Shown piece by piece: positions 37,063 through 46,251 of a stretch of 64,000 nt of DNA. Under the pieces are notes generated by a model, which was given only the letters and a program-made list of their open reading frames with translations, ran no database searches and was not told where the DNA came from. The stretch's first letter is position 1, and each line of letters opens with the position of its first letter. The stretch is from Pandoraea aquatica. Lineage in GTDB: Bacteria; Pseudomonadota; Gammaproteobacteria; Burkholderiales; Burkholderiaceae. Location of the stretch: assembly GCF_902459565.1 (NCBI RefSeq), contig NZ_CABPSN010000003.1, positions 682,001 through 746,000 on the forward strand, written 5' to 3'. The position numbers and the translations under genes are program-made.

Positions 37063-38940
37063 TTACTTCAGGAAACCGATCGAGATCCAGGGGATGAAGA
37101 CTACGATGAGCAGGGCGACGAGCAGCGCGCCCATATAGGTCCACATCCGGTTGAACACTTTGTCGGGCGAGGTCTTGCCGATGGCGCACGCGGCGTAGAA
37201 GCCCACGCCGAGCGGCGGTGCGAACAGGCCCATGCCCATTGAGAGGATGACGACCATCGCGTAGTGCACGTCGTGAATGCCGAGGGAGCGCGCGACCGGG
37301 AACAGCAGCGGTCCGAACAGCACGATGGCCGGAATGCCTTCGAGCACGCTGCCGAGCACGATGAACACGACCATCGAGATGAGCAGGAAGCCGACTTGTC
37401 CGCCCGGCACACCGTGCATCAGGCCGACGAGCTTCGCGGAGAAACCCGATTGCGTGAGCGCCCAGGCCATGGCCGTCGCCATGCCGATGATCAGCAGAAT
37501 CGCGCCGGAGAGGGCGGCCGTTTCCGTGAGCAGCGGATAAAGACGCTTGAAGTTCAGGTGCTTCCTGAAGGCGTGGACGATCAGTCCGATCACGATCGTG
37601 TACGCGATACCGATGGTCGAGACTTCCGTCGCCGTGGCCGCGCCTTCGATCACGGCCGTGCGGATCAGGATCGGCAGCGCGAGGGCGGGCAGCGCCACGA
37701 TAAACGTCTTGCCGATCACGCCCCACGGTGCGCGACGTGCTGCGCTCGGCGCTTCCTTGCGCGAGCGGGCGAAGCACACCACGACGATCGCGAGCGTAGC
37801 GATCACGGCGGGCAGCAGGCCGCCCACGAAGAGTGCCGTGATCGACACACCGCACACCGCACCGATGGTGATGAGCACGAGGCTCGGCGGGATCGTCTCG
37901 GTCATCGCGCCGGTGGCGGACAGCAGCGCGACGAGGTCTTCCTGCTTGGAGCCGCGACGTTGCATTTCCGGGAAGAGCGCCGGGGCGACGGCCGCCATGT
38001 CGGCTGCCTTCGAGCCGGAGATGCCCGAGACGAGGAACATCGCGCCGAGCAGCACGTATTGCAGGCCGCCGCGCACGTGGCCGAGCAGCGACGCCATGAA
38101 TTCGATCAGACTGCGCGCCAGACCGCTCATCTCGATGAGTGCGCCCAGCAGCACGAACAGCGGCACCGACAGCAGCACAAGGCCGGACATGCCTTCGTCC
38201 ATGCGGCTGACGACGATTTGCAGCGGTGCGTCCGTCACGAGCGCCAGATAGGCGAGCGTGGCGGTCCCGAAGGCGAACGCAATCGGAATACCGCCAGCCA
38301 CACACGCGCCGACGATCAGCACGAAGAAGATCAGCAGGTTGTAGTTGCCCATCGCGATCAGTGCGGGGCGGCCGAGCCAGAGCGCCGCACCGAGGGCGGC
38401 GACGAACAGCACGCCGAGGCCGAACTGACGGGCGCTGGAGCAGCGCGCCATGCGTGAGATCGCGGCAATGAGCATGAGTGCTGCGCCCACCGGCAGGGCG
38501 GCCGCGCGCAGCCCGTCGGGGATTTCCAGCGCGGGCGTGGTGATGTCCATCTGTTCGATGGCATGCGTGTACGCGGGCATGATGATGAGCGCGACGAACA
38601 CGCACACCGTCAGCGCGGCCATAGTCTGAAACCAGTCGCGCCAGGCAGCGGGAAGTTTGTTGACGATGGCGGACAAGCGCATGTGCTCGCCCCGGTCGAG
38701 TGCGAGCACGGCACCGAGCATCGAGAGCCAGATGAAGAGAATCTGCGCGAGCTCATCCGACCACGTGAGCGGATTGTCGAACCCGTAACGCGAGATCACC
38801 CCCGCGAGCAGGATGAGAGTTTCCGCCACCACCAGCAGCACGGCAACCGCCTCGGTGACTTTCATCACCGCGCGGTTGACATGGCAGAAGAGGCGGGCGA
38901 GCGCGTGCGTCGGCTCGGCCGTCATCGTCAACGTTTCCAT
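37063..38940 (-). CDS. TRAP transporter permease, DctQ-DctM fusion
   Basis: Inner-membrane permease of 625 residues that fuses the small and large TRAP subunits. Residues about 15-170 form a DctQ-like four-helix unit (RYGFDNPLTWSDELAQILFIWLS motif). A linking helix precedes the DctM part (about 195-625), with VPLFVLLGALIEMSG and many helices. The start directly abuts the dctP stop. Na+-coupled uptake of an organic acid is the family role; the substrate is unknown. Confidence 0.92.
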   Translation of the reverse strand: METLTMTAEPTHALARLFCHVNRAVMKVTEAVAVLLVVAETLILLAGVISRYGFDNPLTWSDELAQILFIWLSMLGAVLALDRGEHMRLSAIVNKLPAAWRDWFQTMAALTVCVFVALIIMPAYTHAIEQMDITTPALEIPDGLRAAALPVGAALMLIAAISRMARCSSARQFGLGVLFVAALGAALWLGRPALIAMGNYNLLIFFVLIVGACVAGGIPIAFAFGTATLAYLALVTDAPLQIVVSRMDEGMSGLVLLSVPLFVLLGALIEMSGLARSLIEFMASLLGHVRGGLQYVLLGAMFLVSGISGSKAADMAAVAPALFPEMQRRGSKQEDLVALLSATGAMTETIPPSLVLITIGAVCGVSITALFVGGLLPAVIATLAIVVVCFARSRKEAPSAARRAPWGVIGKTFIVALPALALPILIRTAVIEGAATATEVSTIGIAYTIVIGLIVHAFRKHLNFKRLYPLLTETAALSGAILLIIGMATAMAWALTQSGFSAKLVGLMHGVPGGQVGFLLISMVVFIVLGSVLEGIPAIVLFGPLLFPVARSLGIHDVHYAMVVILSMGMGLFAPPLGVGFYAACAIGKTSPDKVFNRMWTYMGALLVALLIVVFIPWISIGFLK

Positions 38941-39960
38941 TTACGCGAGCTTCCCTGTGTACTTTTCCAACATGGCCCATGCTTCGTCGCCAAACTTCTT
39001 ATGCCATTCGGCGTAGAAGCCGGCGGCGCGAAGTTTGTCGCGGAACTGCTCGTTGTTCGGAGCGTTGAACACCAGCCCCTTCTGCTTGAGCTCCGCCATC
39101 ACGCCATCGTTGAGCTTGCGCACGTCGTCGCGCTGCGCCATGGCGGCGGCGTTCACGTTGGCGGTGACAATCTCCTGAAGGTCCTTCGGCAGCTTGTCCC
39201 ACTTCTGCTTGTTGGCGAGGAACCAGAAGCCGTCCCACATGTGGTTCGTCATCGACACGTACTTCTGCACTTCGTAGAGCTTGGCCGTGGTCAGCAGCGC
39301 CAGCGGGTTTTCCTGCGCTTCGACGATGTGCGTTTGCAGGGCCGAATACACTTCGGCGAAGTTGATCGATGTGGGCGACGAATCGAACGCCTTGAACATC
39401 GACGTCCACAGCGGGCTCGTCGGCACGCGGATCTTCAGACCCTTGAGGTCGGTCGGCGAGTTGATCGGACGGCTGCTCGTGGTGATCTGGCGATAACCGT
39501 TCTCCCAGATCTTGTCGAACGCGAACACGGTCGTCTTCGCGATCTGGCCGCGCACGTGCGCACCGAGATCGCCGTCCATGGCCGCCCACACCTGGCTGTA
39601 GTCCTTGAACGCGAAGCCCACGCCCGATATCTGTGCCGACGGCACGAGCGTGCCGAGAATCAGCGGCGAGAGCGTGAAGTAATCGATGGCGCCCGAGCGA
39701 ATCTGGCTCAGCATGTCGCTGTCGGAGCCGAGCTGATTGTTCGGGTAGATCTGGAAGTCGATGCGGCCTTTCGATTGCTCCGCAATCTTCTGCGCCATCT
39801 CCTTGGCGCGGATGTTCATCGGATGGCTGACCGGCAGGTTATTGGCGAACTTCAGCGTGAATTCGGCGGCGTGTGCCTGCGTTTGATACAACCCCGTAGC
39901 GGCGGCGGCCGATGTGGCGGCCACAACCTTGATGAAGTGGCGGCGATCCATGGTGCTCAT
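38941..39960 (-). CDS. TRAP transporter substrate-binding protein DctP
   Basis: Periplasmic receptor of 339 residues. The N terminus has a twin-arginine motif (DRRHFIKVV, residues 5-13) and a hydrophobic core with cut after QAHA (about 31), suggesting Tat export. The ligand domain has the conserved arginine segment LKGLKIRVPTSPLW and the NP/QENPL block. The ATG at 39960 has AGGAG 7 bases ahead, deciding it over a start 19 codons upstream. The operon is driven by a predicted sigma-54 promoter about 110 bases upstream. Confidence 0.92.
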   Translation of the reverse strand: MSTMDRRHFIKVVAATSAAAATGLYQTQAHAAEFTLKFANNLPVSHPMNIRAKEMAQKIAEQSKGRIDFQIYPNNQLGSDSDMLSQIRSGAIDYFTLSPLILGTLVPSAQISGVGFAFKDYSQVWAAMDGDLGAHVRGQIAKTTVFAFDKIWENGYRQITTSSRPINSPTDLKGLKIRVPTSPLWTSMFKAFDSSPTSINFAEVYSALQTHIVEAQENPLALLTTAKLYEVQKYVSMTNHMWDGFWFLANKQKWDKLPKDLQEIVTANVNAAAMAQRDDVRKLNDGVMAELKQKGLVFNAPNNEQFRDKLRAAGFYAEWHKKFGDEAWAMLEKYTGKLA

Positions 39961-40071
39961 ACTGCATGTCTCCTGTTTTTTGGTTTGGTGACTGCGTCTG
40001 AAGCGCGAGCCGTGCACACGTGTTGCCGTGCAACGTCCCGGCCAACTCGGAAAAGTGGCTGGCTAATCTTA

Positions 40072-40088
40072 CGCAAATCGAATGCCAG
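40072..40088 (-). promoter_or_regulatory. Sigma-54 promoter of the TRAP operon
   Basis: On the minus strand CTGGCATTCGATTTGCG matches the -24/-12 consensus, with TGGCA and TTGC both complete and GG-N10-GC spacing exact. Transcription would start near 40061, about 100 bases before dctP. Confidence 0.75.
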
Positions 40089-40275
40089 TTCGGCATCCGA
40101 ACGGGAAAACCCTTACGTTGTTAAGCATTAGTGAATTCCCGGGGGCGGTGCCACGCGCCGGTCGTGCGGCCTCTGTAGCCCTTTCATCAGGCGCAACAGG
40201 CCTTCGCGGCGATGCCGGGGGCGTGGCGCGTTTTGCTGCGTGTGCGAGGCTTGTCCGAACCCAGCAACCATGCGG

Positions 40276-40354
40276 GTGTGACACCTGTCGCATTTCACCG
40301 ACGCCTTGCGACACCTGTCGCAAATGCCGCTGCGTCCGATGCGACAGGTGTCGC
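40276..40354. promoter_or_regulatory. Three palindromic enhancer sites TGCGACA-N2-TGTCGCA
   Basis: Copies lie at 40276-40291 (one mismatch), 40306-40321 (extends to an 18-base TTGCGACACCTGTCGCAA) and 40339-40354 (inverted orientation of the CC centre). Centres are 30 and 33 bases apart, about three helical turns. They lie roughly 220-320 bases upstream of both predicted sigma-54 start points, the usual position for an activator of this class. Confidence 0.8.
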
Positions 40355-40577
40355 ACCGATTTGGGAGGGCTGGGCATTGCTGCGGCACAGCAAATTTTCT
40401 TCATCCGGCGCGCTTCAGAATTCACTTGATCGGCCACCGAATCCCGCTTTACGCTTGCGTCAATTGCGTATGCGCCACAAGCGCAGCAAGTGAACGACCT
40501 CGCAACGACGACTGACCGAGCCGTCGATGTGGCAGATCAGGCGTCGTGCCGCGCATGGACAAACGCCTTGCAGTGAT

Positions 40578-40594
40578 CTGGCATCGAAATTGCT
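40578..40594 (+). promoter_or_regulatory. Sigma-54 promoter of the thiolase operon
   Basis: CTGGCATCGAAATTGCT has complete TGGCA and TTGCT elements with exact GG-N10-GC spacing. Transcription would start near 40605, giving a leader of about 30 bases to the thiolase ATG at 40635. Confidence 0.75.
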
Positions 40595-40634
40595 CACCGG
40601 AGTCTGGATGACCCCAATTTTCCGGAGACACTTC

Positions 40635-41801
40635 ATGGTTGCTGCATGCCTTACCGGCTGGGCCCACTCCCAGTTCGGCAAACTCGATAACGTCGACGCC
40701 GAGGTCCTGCTGGCCGACGTCGCCCAGGCCGCCCTCGACGATGCGGGCCTTACGCCCGAGCAGATCGATTCCATTCACGTCGGCACCTTCAACGGCGGTT
40801 TCCTGTATCAGGACTTCCCGTCGTCGCTCATCTTCAACCGCATTCCCGGCCTGCGCTTCAAACCCGCCACGCGTTACGAGAATGCTTGCGCGACCGGTTC
40901 GGCTGCCGTGCACGGCGGACTGCAATCGATCGAGGCGGGTAAAGCCACGCACGTCCTCGTGATCGGCTTCGAAAAGATGACCGAACTCGCTACGCCGCAG
41001 GTCGGCGAAGTGCTGCTCAAGTGTTCGTATGCACGTGAGGAGGCTGGCATTCCCGGTGGCTTCGCGGGCGTGTTCGGCACCATCGCGCAGGCGTACTTCG
41101 ACCGCTACGGCGATCAGTCCGACGCACTCGCACGCATTGCCGCGAAGAACCATCGCAACGGCTCGGTGAATCCGTATGCGCATATGCGTCGCGACTTCGG
41201 TTACGACTTCTGCCGCAACGTTTCTGAGAAGAACCCGTTCGTGGCCGGTCCGCTCAAGCGCACCGACTGCTCGATGGTGTCCGACGGTGCGGCTGCGCTG
41301 GTCATCTCGAAGGCCGACGTCGCACGCGGCATGCCCAAGGCGGTCGGCTTCCGCGCCGCTGTGCAGGTCAACGATTACCTGCCGCTCTCGCGCCGCGACC
41401 CGCTGGCGTTCGAAGGTGGCCAGCATGCATGGCGTCAGGCGTTGGGCGTGGCCGGGGTCTCGCTCAAGGATCTGTCGCTGGTCGAGACGCACGACTGTTT
41501 CACCATCGCCGAACTCATCGAATACGAAGCGATGGGGCTGGCCAAGCCGGGGCAGGGCGCGAGTGTCCTCGCCGAAGGGTTGACGGAAAAGAACGGCCTG
41601 CTGCCGGTGAATCCGTCGGGCGGTCTGAAGGCGAAGGGGCACCCGGTGGGTGCGACCGGTGTGTCGATGCACGTGATGGCGGCCATGCAACTGACGGGAA
41701 CGGCGGGCGACATGCAGATTCCCGATGCGAAGCTGGCGGGCGTCTTCAACATGGGCGGCGCGGCCGTGGCGAACTACGTGAGCATTCTCGAAGCGCGCTG
41801 A
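40635..41801 (+). CDS. Thiolase-family acetyl-CoA acyltransferase (SCP-x type)
   Basis: A 388-residue thiolase likely to cleave a beta-ketoacyl-CoA or to condense acyl-CoA. The nucleophile is Cys85 in ENACATGSAA. HDCFT (His of the SCP-x-like group) precedes a C-terminal GHPVGATG motif whose His belongs to the active site. The ATG at 40635 has CGGAGA 6 bases upstream. It heads the operon thiolase - acyl-CoA ligase - PPC1 - PPC2 under a predicted sigma-54 promoter. Confidence 0.9.
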   Translation: MVAACLTGWAHSQFGKLDNVDAEVLLADVAQAALDDAGLTPEQIDSIHVGTFNGGFLYQDFPSSLIFNRIPGLRFKPATRYENACATGSAAVHGGLQSIEAGKATHVLVIGFEKMTELATPQVGEVLLKCSYAREEAGIPGGFAGVFGTIAQAYFDRYGDQSDALARIAAKNHRNGSVNPYAHMRRDFGYDFCRNVSEKNPFVAGPLKRTDCSMVSDGAAALVISKADVARGMPKAVGFRAAVQVNDYLPLSRRDPLAFEGGQHAWRQALGVAGVSLKDLSLVETHDCFTIAELIEYEAMGLAKPGQGASVLAEGLTEKNGLLPVNPSGGLKAKGHPVGATGVSMHVMAAMQLTGTAGDMQIPDAKLAGVFNMGGAAVANYVSILEAR

Positions 41802-41829
41802 GCGTGCCGGGCCATCAAGGAGACGAGAA

Positions 41830-43407
41830 ATGCTCAAGAAGGTCATGAACCTCGGCCGGATGTTGGCCGACGTCGCGCGGCGGCACCCGGACGAACCCGG
41901 TCTGATCGTCGGCGACAACGTCACGACGTGGGGCGAGATCGATGCCCGCGTGAACGCTGCCGTCGACGCGCTGCGCAGGCTCGGCGTGAAGAAGGGCGAC
42001 AAGTTGCTCGTGCATTCGCGTAACAACCTGCCGATATTCGAGAGTGCGTGGATCGCGTTTCGCCTCGGGGCCGTGTGGGTGCCGACGAACTTCCGCATCA
42101 CCGCGCCCGAAGCGGCGTATCTGGGGCAGTCGAGCGGCGCTTGCGTGATGATTTACGACGCGGGTTTCGAAGGCCACGTCGATGCGGTACGTGCCGCGTC
42201 GCCGGCGTTGCGGCACGTCATCGCTCTCGGAGCACCGCGTGCGGGAGAGTTGCACTACGAGACGCTCGTTGCAGAACACATGGGTGCGCAGGGATACGAG
42301 GAAGAGGTGGAGTATGAAGATCCGCTGTGGTTCTTCTACACCTCGGGCACGACCGGCCATCCGAAGGCGGGCGTGCTCTCGCACGGGCAGATGGCGTTCG
42401 TCGTTACCAACCATCTGGCCGATCTGATGCCTGGCATCACGTATCGCAGCCGCTCGATGGTCGTCGCCCCCCTGTCGCATGGCGCGGGTATTCACGCCAT
42501 CGTCAACACGGCGCGCGGGGCGGCCAGCGTGTTGCTGCCGGGCGAAAAGATGGACGCGGAGCAGGTCTGGCAGGCGGTCGAGCGTCACCGGGTCGACAAC
42601 ATGTTCACGGTGCCGACTATCGTCAAGATGCTCGTGGAAGATCCGGCCGTGGATCGCTACGACCATAGCTCGCTGCGTTTCGTGATCTATGCGGGTGCGC
42701 CGATGTACCGCGCCGATCAGAAGTACGCGTTGCAGAAGCTGGGCCGCGTGCTGGTGCAGTACTACGGGCTGGGCGAGGTGACGGGCAACATCACGGTGTT
42801 GCCGCCGTGGTTGCACAGCGATGACGACGATGCGCCGGATGCGCGCGTGGGCACGTGCGGCGTGCCGCGCACCGGTATGGAGGTGGCGATTCTGGATGAG
42901 CAAGGGCAGCGTCAACCGGCGTTCGGGTCGGGCGAGATCTGCGTGCGCGGCCCGGCCGTCTTCATGGGCTATCACAACAATCCGGACGCCAACGCCAAGG
43001 CGTTCAAGGACGACTGGTTCCACACCGGCGATCTCGGTCATGTCGATGCGCAGGGGTTCCTGTACATCACAGGCCGGGCGTCGGACATGTACATCTCGGG
43101 CGGCTCGAACGTCTATCCGCGCGAGATCGAGGAAGCGCTGCTCACGCATCCGTGCGTGTCGGAGTGCGCGGTGCTCGGCGTGCCCGACCCCAAATGGGGC
43201 GAGAGCGGGCTCGCGGTGGTGGTCGCCCGGGAGGGCATGGCCGCACAGGCCGATGAACTGCTCGGACATCTCGAAGCGCGTATTGCCCGCTACAAGTGGC
43301 CGCGTCGCTTCGTGTTCTGGAGTGCCATGCCCAAATCGGGCTACGGCAAGATCGTGAAGAAGCAAATCAAGACGATGCTCGAAGAGCAAGGAGACTATCG
43401 ACTATGA
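41830..43407 (+). CDS. AMP-dependent acyl-CoA synthetase
   Basis: Activates a carboxylic acid to its CoA thioester through an acyl-adenylate. The 525-residue ANL enzyme has the P-loop FYTSGTTGHPKAG near residue 172, YGLGEVTGN, the hinge block DWFHTGDLGHVDAQGFLYITGRASD, and the C-terminal lysine in KSGYGKIVKK. An AAGGAG-like site lies before the ATG. It most resembles medium/long-chain or aromatic acyl ligases; the acid is unknown but may be the TRAP cargo. Confidence 0.92.
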   Translation: MLKKVMNLGRMLADVARRHPDEPGLIVGDNVTTWGEIDARVNAAVDALRRLGVKKGDKLLVHSRNNLPIFESAWIAFRLGAVWVPTNFRITAPEAAYLGQSSGACVMIYDAGFEGHVDAVRAASPALRHVIALGAPRAGELHYETLVAEHMGAQGYEEEVEYEDPLWFFYTSGTTGHPKAGVLSHGQMAFVVTNHLADLMPGITYRSRSMVVAPLSHGAGIHAIVNTARGAASVLLPGEKMDAEQVWQAVERHRVDNMFTVPTIVKMLVEDPAVDRYDHSSLRFVIYAGAPMYRADQKYALQKLGRVLVQYYGLGEVTGNITVLPPWLHSDDDDAPDARVGTCGVPRTGMEVAILDEQGQRQPAFGSGEICVRGPAVFMGYHNNPDANAKAFKDDWFHTGDLGHVDAQGFLYITGRASDMYISGGSNVYPREIEEALLTHPCVSECAVLGVPDPKWGESGLAVVVAREGMAAQADELLGHLEARIARYKWPRRFVFWSAMPKSGYGKIVKKQIKTMLEEQGDYRL

Positions 43408-43940
43408 AACCTGCGCTTTCACGGGTCTTTCAACATGCAGGCGCCCCCACGTTACCCCGTGTGGAAGACTGCGTGTTGAGCGGGCAGCACGAACTGCGCG
43501 TGACGATCCGGACTGGTGCCAATCTCGGCGAGGCTTTGCGCGCGGCGTTATCCCGCTATGCGTACGGCGGCGGCGTCGGGCGTTTCTGTGCGGGGACCGC
43601 GAGAGGTTTGCGGTACCACATGATCGAGAACACGACGGATGCGGATCGTCCCTTCGGCTATGGTGAGCCGGTCGACGAGATGCGCGAGGTCGATTTGATC
43701 GGCGGCGCGATTACCGTGGGCCGAACGGCCGACGGCGCGACGCTGATGCATTGCCATGCGGGCTTCTCCGATCCGTCGGGCGAGCTGCATGGTGGGCATC
43801 TGATTCTCGATCACACGTGGGCCGGAGACGAGCCGGTGGTGATTCGTCTGTGTCTCTTTGCGCATGGCGGCTACGTGACAGGGGACGACGAGGAGACGCG
43901 GTTTCATCTGTTGCGTCCGGTGGCGGGAGAACTGTCATGA
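43404..43940 (+). CDS. PPC/DUF296-domain protein with intact metal site
   Basis: A 178-residue plants-and-prokaryotes conserved (PPC) domain protein. The metal-binding histidines of the family are seen as His116 and His118 (MHCHAGFSD) and His132 (GGHL). The start overlaps the ligase stop by 4 bases. Bacterial PPC proteins form trimers and their role is unknown; here the gene is locked into an acyl-CoA operon. The 4-base overlap with the next PPC gene suggests the two products act together. Confidence 0.85.
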   Translation: MKPALSRVFQHAGAPTLPRVEDCVLSGQHELRVTIRTGANLGEALRAALSRYAYGGGVGRFCAGTARGLRYHMIENTTDADRPFGYGEPVDEMREVDLIGGAITVGRTADGATLMHCHAGFSDPSGELHGGHLILDHTWAGDEPVVIRLCLFAHGGYVTGDDEETRFHLLRPVAGELS

Positions 43941-44350
43941 GCGTCGCGCTGGATGTTCCGGTCGCCATCGAGAATGGCACGTTGGGCAGGTTGGTGGTGG
44001 CGCGTCTGAAGCCGAATCAGGATCTGACGGAAAGCATCGAGGCGCTGTGCGCCGAGCATGCGATTGCGCGCGCGATCGTGCGTGGCGCGGTCGGGAGTCT
44101 GATCGATGCGAGGCTGGCGTTTCGCGCCGGCGACGGCTGGCGCGAGCAAGTGGTGAACGGTCCCGGGGTAGAGATCCTTAACGTGTTCGGTGAGGTCGAT
44201 GCAAGGGCCGGTGCCGCCAACGCCATGCCGATGCTGCACGGCATGGTGGCGGACACGAACGGTCGCATGTTCGCGGGACGCTTCGTGCGCGGCGGCAATC
44301 TCTCGTTCATCACTATCGAGGTGACGTTGCAGGAGTGGTTGCCGGCGTAA
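43937..44350 (+). CDS. PPC/DUF296-domain protein lacking metal-site histidines
   Basis: A 137-residue second PPC-domain protein. It keeps the fold pattern (LxxAxxSLxDAxL, GEVDxR, MLHGMVADTNG), but the positions of the metal histidines read His101, Met103 and Arg115. It is translationally coupled to the first PPC gene (ATGA). A mixed complex with one metal-binding and one non-metal-binding partner is an inference. A strong terminator follows. Confidence 0.82.
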   Translation: MSVALDVPVAIENGTLGRLVVARLKPNQDLTESIEALCAEHAIARAIVRGAVGSLIDARLAFRAGDGWREQVVNGPGVEILNVFGEVDARAGAANAMPMLHGMVADTNGRMFAGRFVRGGNLSFITIEVTLQEWLPA

Positions 44351-44377
44351 TCGACTAAGCGACGGCGACAGAAAGCG

Positions 44378-44408
44378 AAAGGGGGACGCATTTGATGCGT
44401 CCCCCTTT
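44378..44408. terminator. Terminator between PPC genes and alaC
   Basis: A perfect 14-bp stem (44378-44391 with 44395-44408) with a 3-base loop. T-rich flanks on the plus strand (CCCCCTTTTCTTG) and on the minus strand (GCTTTC) suggest it serves both converging operons. Confidence 0.88.
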
Positions 44409-44438
44409 TCTTGTCGTGATCGACCGATGCCGCTGCCG

Positions 44439-45656
44439 TTATGCAGTGGTCGGCTGCACCAGTCCGTCTTCACGGAACATGTGTTTGATACCCCGTACCG
44501 CCTGACGAATGCGCGACTCGTTTTCGATCAGCGCGAAGCGCACGTATTCGTCGCCATACTCACCGAAGCCGATGCCCGGCGAGACCGACACCTTCGCCTG
44601 CGCGAGTAGCTTTTTGGCGAATTCCAGCGAGCCGAGCGCGCGATATTGTTCGGGAATGCGCGCCCAGATGTACATCGACGCCTTCGGCAGATCGACCGCC
44701 CAGCCCGCTTCCGTCAGTCCCTTGTAGAGCACGTCGCGGCGGCGCTGATACTGTTCGCGAATTTCCTCGACGCACGTCTGATCGCCTTCGAGTGCGGCAA
44801 TGGCGGCGACCTGAACCGGCGTGAATGTGCCGTAGTCGTGATAGCTCTTGATGCGCGCGAGCGCTGCGACAAGCTCAGCGTTACCGACCATGAAGCCGAT
44901 ACGCCAGCCCGCCATGTTGTAGCTCTTGGACAGTGTGAAGAATTCGACGGCGACGTCCTGCGCGCCGGGCACCTGCATGATCGACGGTGCTTTGTAGCCG
45001 TCGTACACGATGTCGGCATAGGCCAGATCGTGCACCACGAGAATGTCGTGCTTGCGGGCGAGGTCGACGACGCGTTCGAAGAATTCCAGCTCGACGCATT
45101 GCGCCGTGGGGTTCGACGGGAAGCCGAGGATCACCATCTTCGGCTTCGGATGGCTTTCGCGAATGCCGCGTTCGAGTTCGGTGAAGAAGTCGATGCCGGG
45201 CGTCATCGGCACGGAGCGGATGTTCGCACCGGCGATGACCGCGCCGTAGATGTGAATCGGGTAGGACGGATTCGGCACGAGCACCGTGTCGCCCTGATCC
45301 AGCGTGGCGAGCATCAGGTGGGCGAGGCCTTCCTTCGAACCGATGGTGACGATGGCTTCGCGCTCCGGGTCGAGTTCGACGTCGTAGCGATCTTTGTACC
45401 AGTGCGTGATGGCGCGACGCAGACGCGGAATGCCGCGCGAGGTCGAATAGCCGTGGGTATCGGGACGCTGTGCGACTTCGACGAGCTTGCTGACGATATG
45501 CGGCGGCGTGGCCCCATCGGGATTGCCCATCGACAGATCGATGATGTCCTCGCCACGACGGCGTGCGGCCATCTTCAGTTCGGCGGTGATGTTGAAAACG
45601 TACGGGGGAAGACGATTGATGCGCGCAAAGCTGCGCGAGCCCTGAGAGCTGGACAT
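44439..45656 (-). CDS. alaC: Alanine transaminase AlaC
   Basis: Transfers the amino group of glutamate to pyruvate. The 405-residue PLP enzyme starts with the strongly conserved [29 protein letters not shown] block of AlaC (YfdZ) proteins, close to the E. coli protein over its whole length. The PLP lysine lies in [16 protein letters not shown]. The ATG at 45656 is chosen for this N terminus; an in-frame extension to 45836 crosses the divergent promoter region. Confidence 0.95.
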   Translation of the reverse strand: MSSSQGSRSFARINRLPPYVFNITAELKMAARRRGEDIIDLSMGNPDGATPPHIVSKLVEVAQRPDTHGYSTSRGIPRLRRAITHWYKDRYDVELDPEREAIVTIGSKEGLAHLMLATLDQGDTVLVPNPSYPIHIYGAVIAGANIRSVPMTPGIDFFTELERGIRESHPKPKMVILGFPSNPTAQCVELEFFERVVDLARKHDILVVHDLAYADIVYDGYKAPSIMQVPGAQDVAVEFFTLSKSYNMAGWRIGFMVGNAELVAALARIKSYHDYGTFTPVQVAAIAALEGDQTCVEEIREQYQRRRDVLYKGLTEAGWAVDLPKASMYIWARIPEQYRALGSLEFAKKLLAQAKVSVSPGIGFGEYGDEYVRFALIENESRIRQAVRGIKHMFREDGLVQPTTA

Positions 45657-45895
45657 GTTGAACCCTGGAACGTAAGCGCCCGGAACCGTCCGAGCGACGC
45701 CGGTGTGCTGGCCACACCGTGACGGCGACTGTAGCGCGGCGTCGTGCGCTTTGGCAAGAAATTCTTGAAAGCGATTTTTTCGATGGGGGCATACCATCGT
45801 TCGCGAGGTGTGGTGGTCATGGGCGGCGCAGCGCAAGGGCGTCGGTTAAGATGGGCGGCCTTGAACCGGGCAGCGCGAAAGCGAAAGGAGTGTCG
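45657..45895. promoter_or_regulatory. Divergent region alaC / SMR transporter
   Basis: Holds promoters in both directions. A palindrome CGATGG-N7-CCATCG lies at 45781-45799, next to a T-run (TTTTTT, 45775-45780), and could be an operator. No riboswitch-like structure was recognised. Confidence 0.35.
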
Positions 45896-46225
45896 ATGGC
45901 GTATGTGTACCTGTTGGTGGCGATCGTGGCGGAAGTGATTGCGACGTCGGCATTGAAGGCCTCAGATGGATTCTCGCGTGTCGGTCCGGTAGCCTTGGTC
46001 GTCGTTGGGTACGGCATCGCGTTTTACATGCTGTCGCTCACGCTGCGCACGATCCCCGTGGGCATTGCGTACGCGATGTGGTCGGGGCTGGGCATCGTGC
46101 TCATCTCGATTGCGTCGCGCGTGCTCTTCGGGCAAAAGCTCGATGCACCGGCATTGCTCGGCATGGCGTTGATCATCGCCGGGGTGCTGGTGATGAATCT
46201 CTGGTCGAAGTCGTCGGCGCATTGA
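45896..46225 (+). CDS. EmrE-type small multidrug resistance (SMR) exporter
   Basis: A 109-residue, four-helix proton antiporter. Glu13 in [12 protein letters not shown] is the proton/drug site, and [18 protein letters not shown] matches EmrE/Qac members rather than the guanidine exporter Gdx. It probably exports quaternary ammonium or other lipophilic cations as an antiparallel dimer. The ATG at 45896 has AAAGGAG 5 bases before it. Confidence 0.92.
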   Translation: MAYVYLLVAIVAEVIATSALKASDGFSRVGPVALVVVGYGIAFYMLSLTLRTIPVGIAYAMWSGLGIVLISIASRVLFGQKLDAPALLGMALIIAGVLVMNLWSKSSAH

Positions 46226-46251
46226 GACGGTTGATACGCTGCGCTGCGGGA

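Larger units (their letters stand above)
39961..40634. promoter_or_regulatory. Shared control region of TRAP and thiolase operons
   Basis: This 674-base divergent region has no convincing ORF. It carries an outward sigma-54 promoter at each side (40072-40088 minus, 40578-40594 plus) and three palindromic enhancer-like sites in the middle (40276-40354). No sigma-70 promoter is clearer than these. Each element is listed separately. Confidence 0.75.

Noticed and set aside
40276-40354. Guanidine-II (mini-ykkC) or other riboswitch
   Set aside because: The repeated units are near-perfect palindromes with two-base centres, without the ACGR loops of mini-ykkC; they fit protein-binding sites.
45781-45799. 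Guanidine riboswitch before the SMR gene
   Set aside because: The protein is EmrE-like rather than Gdx-like and the leader shows only a simple palindrome.
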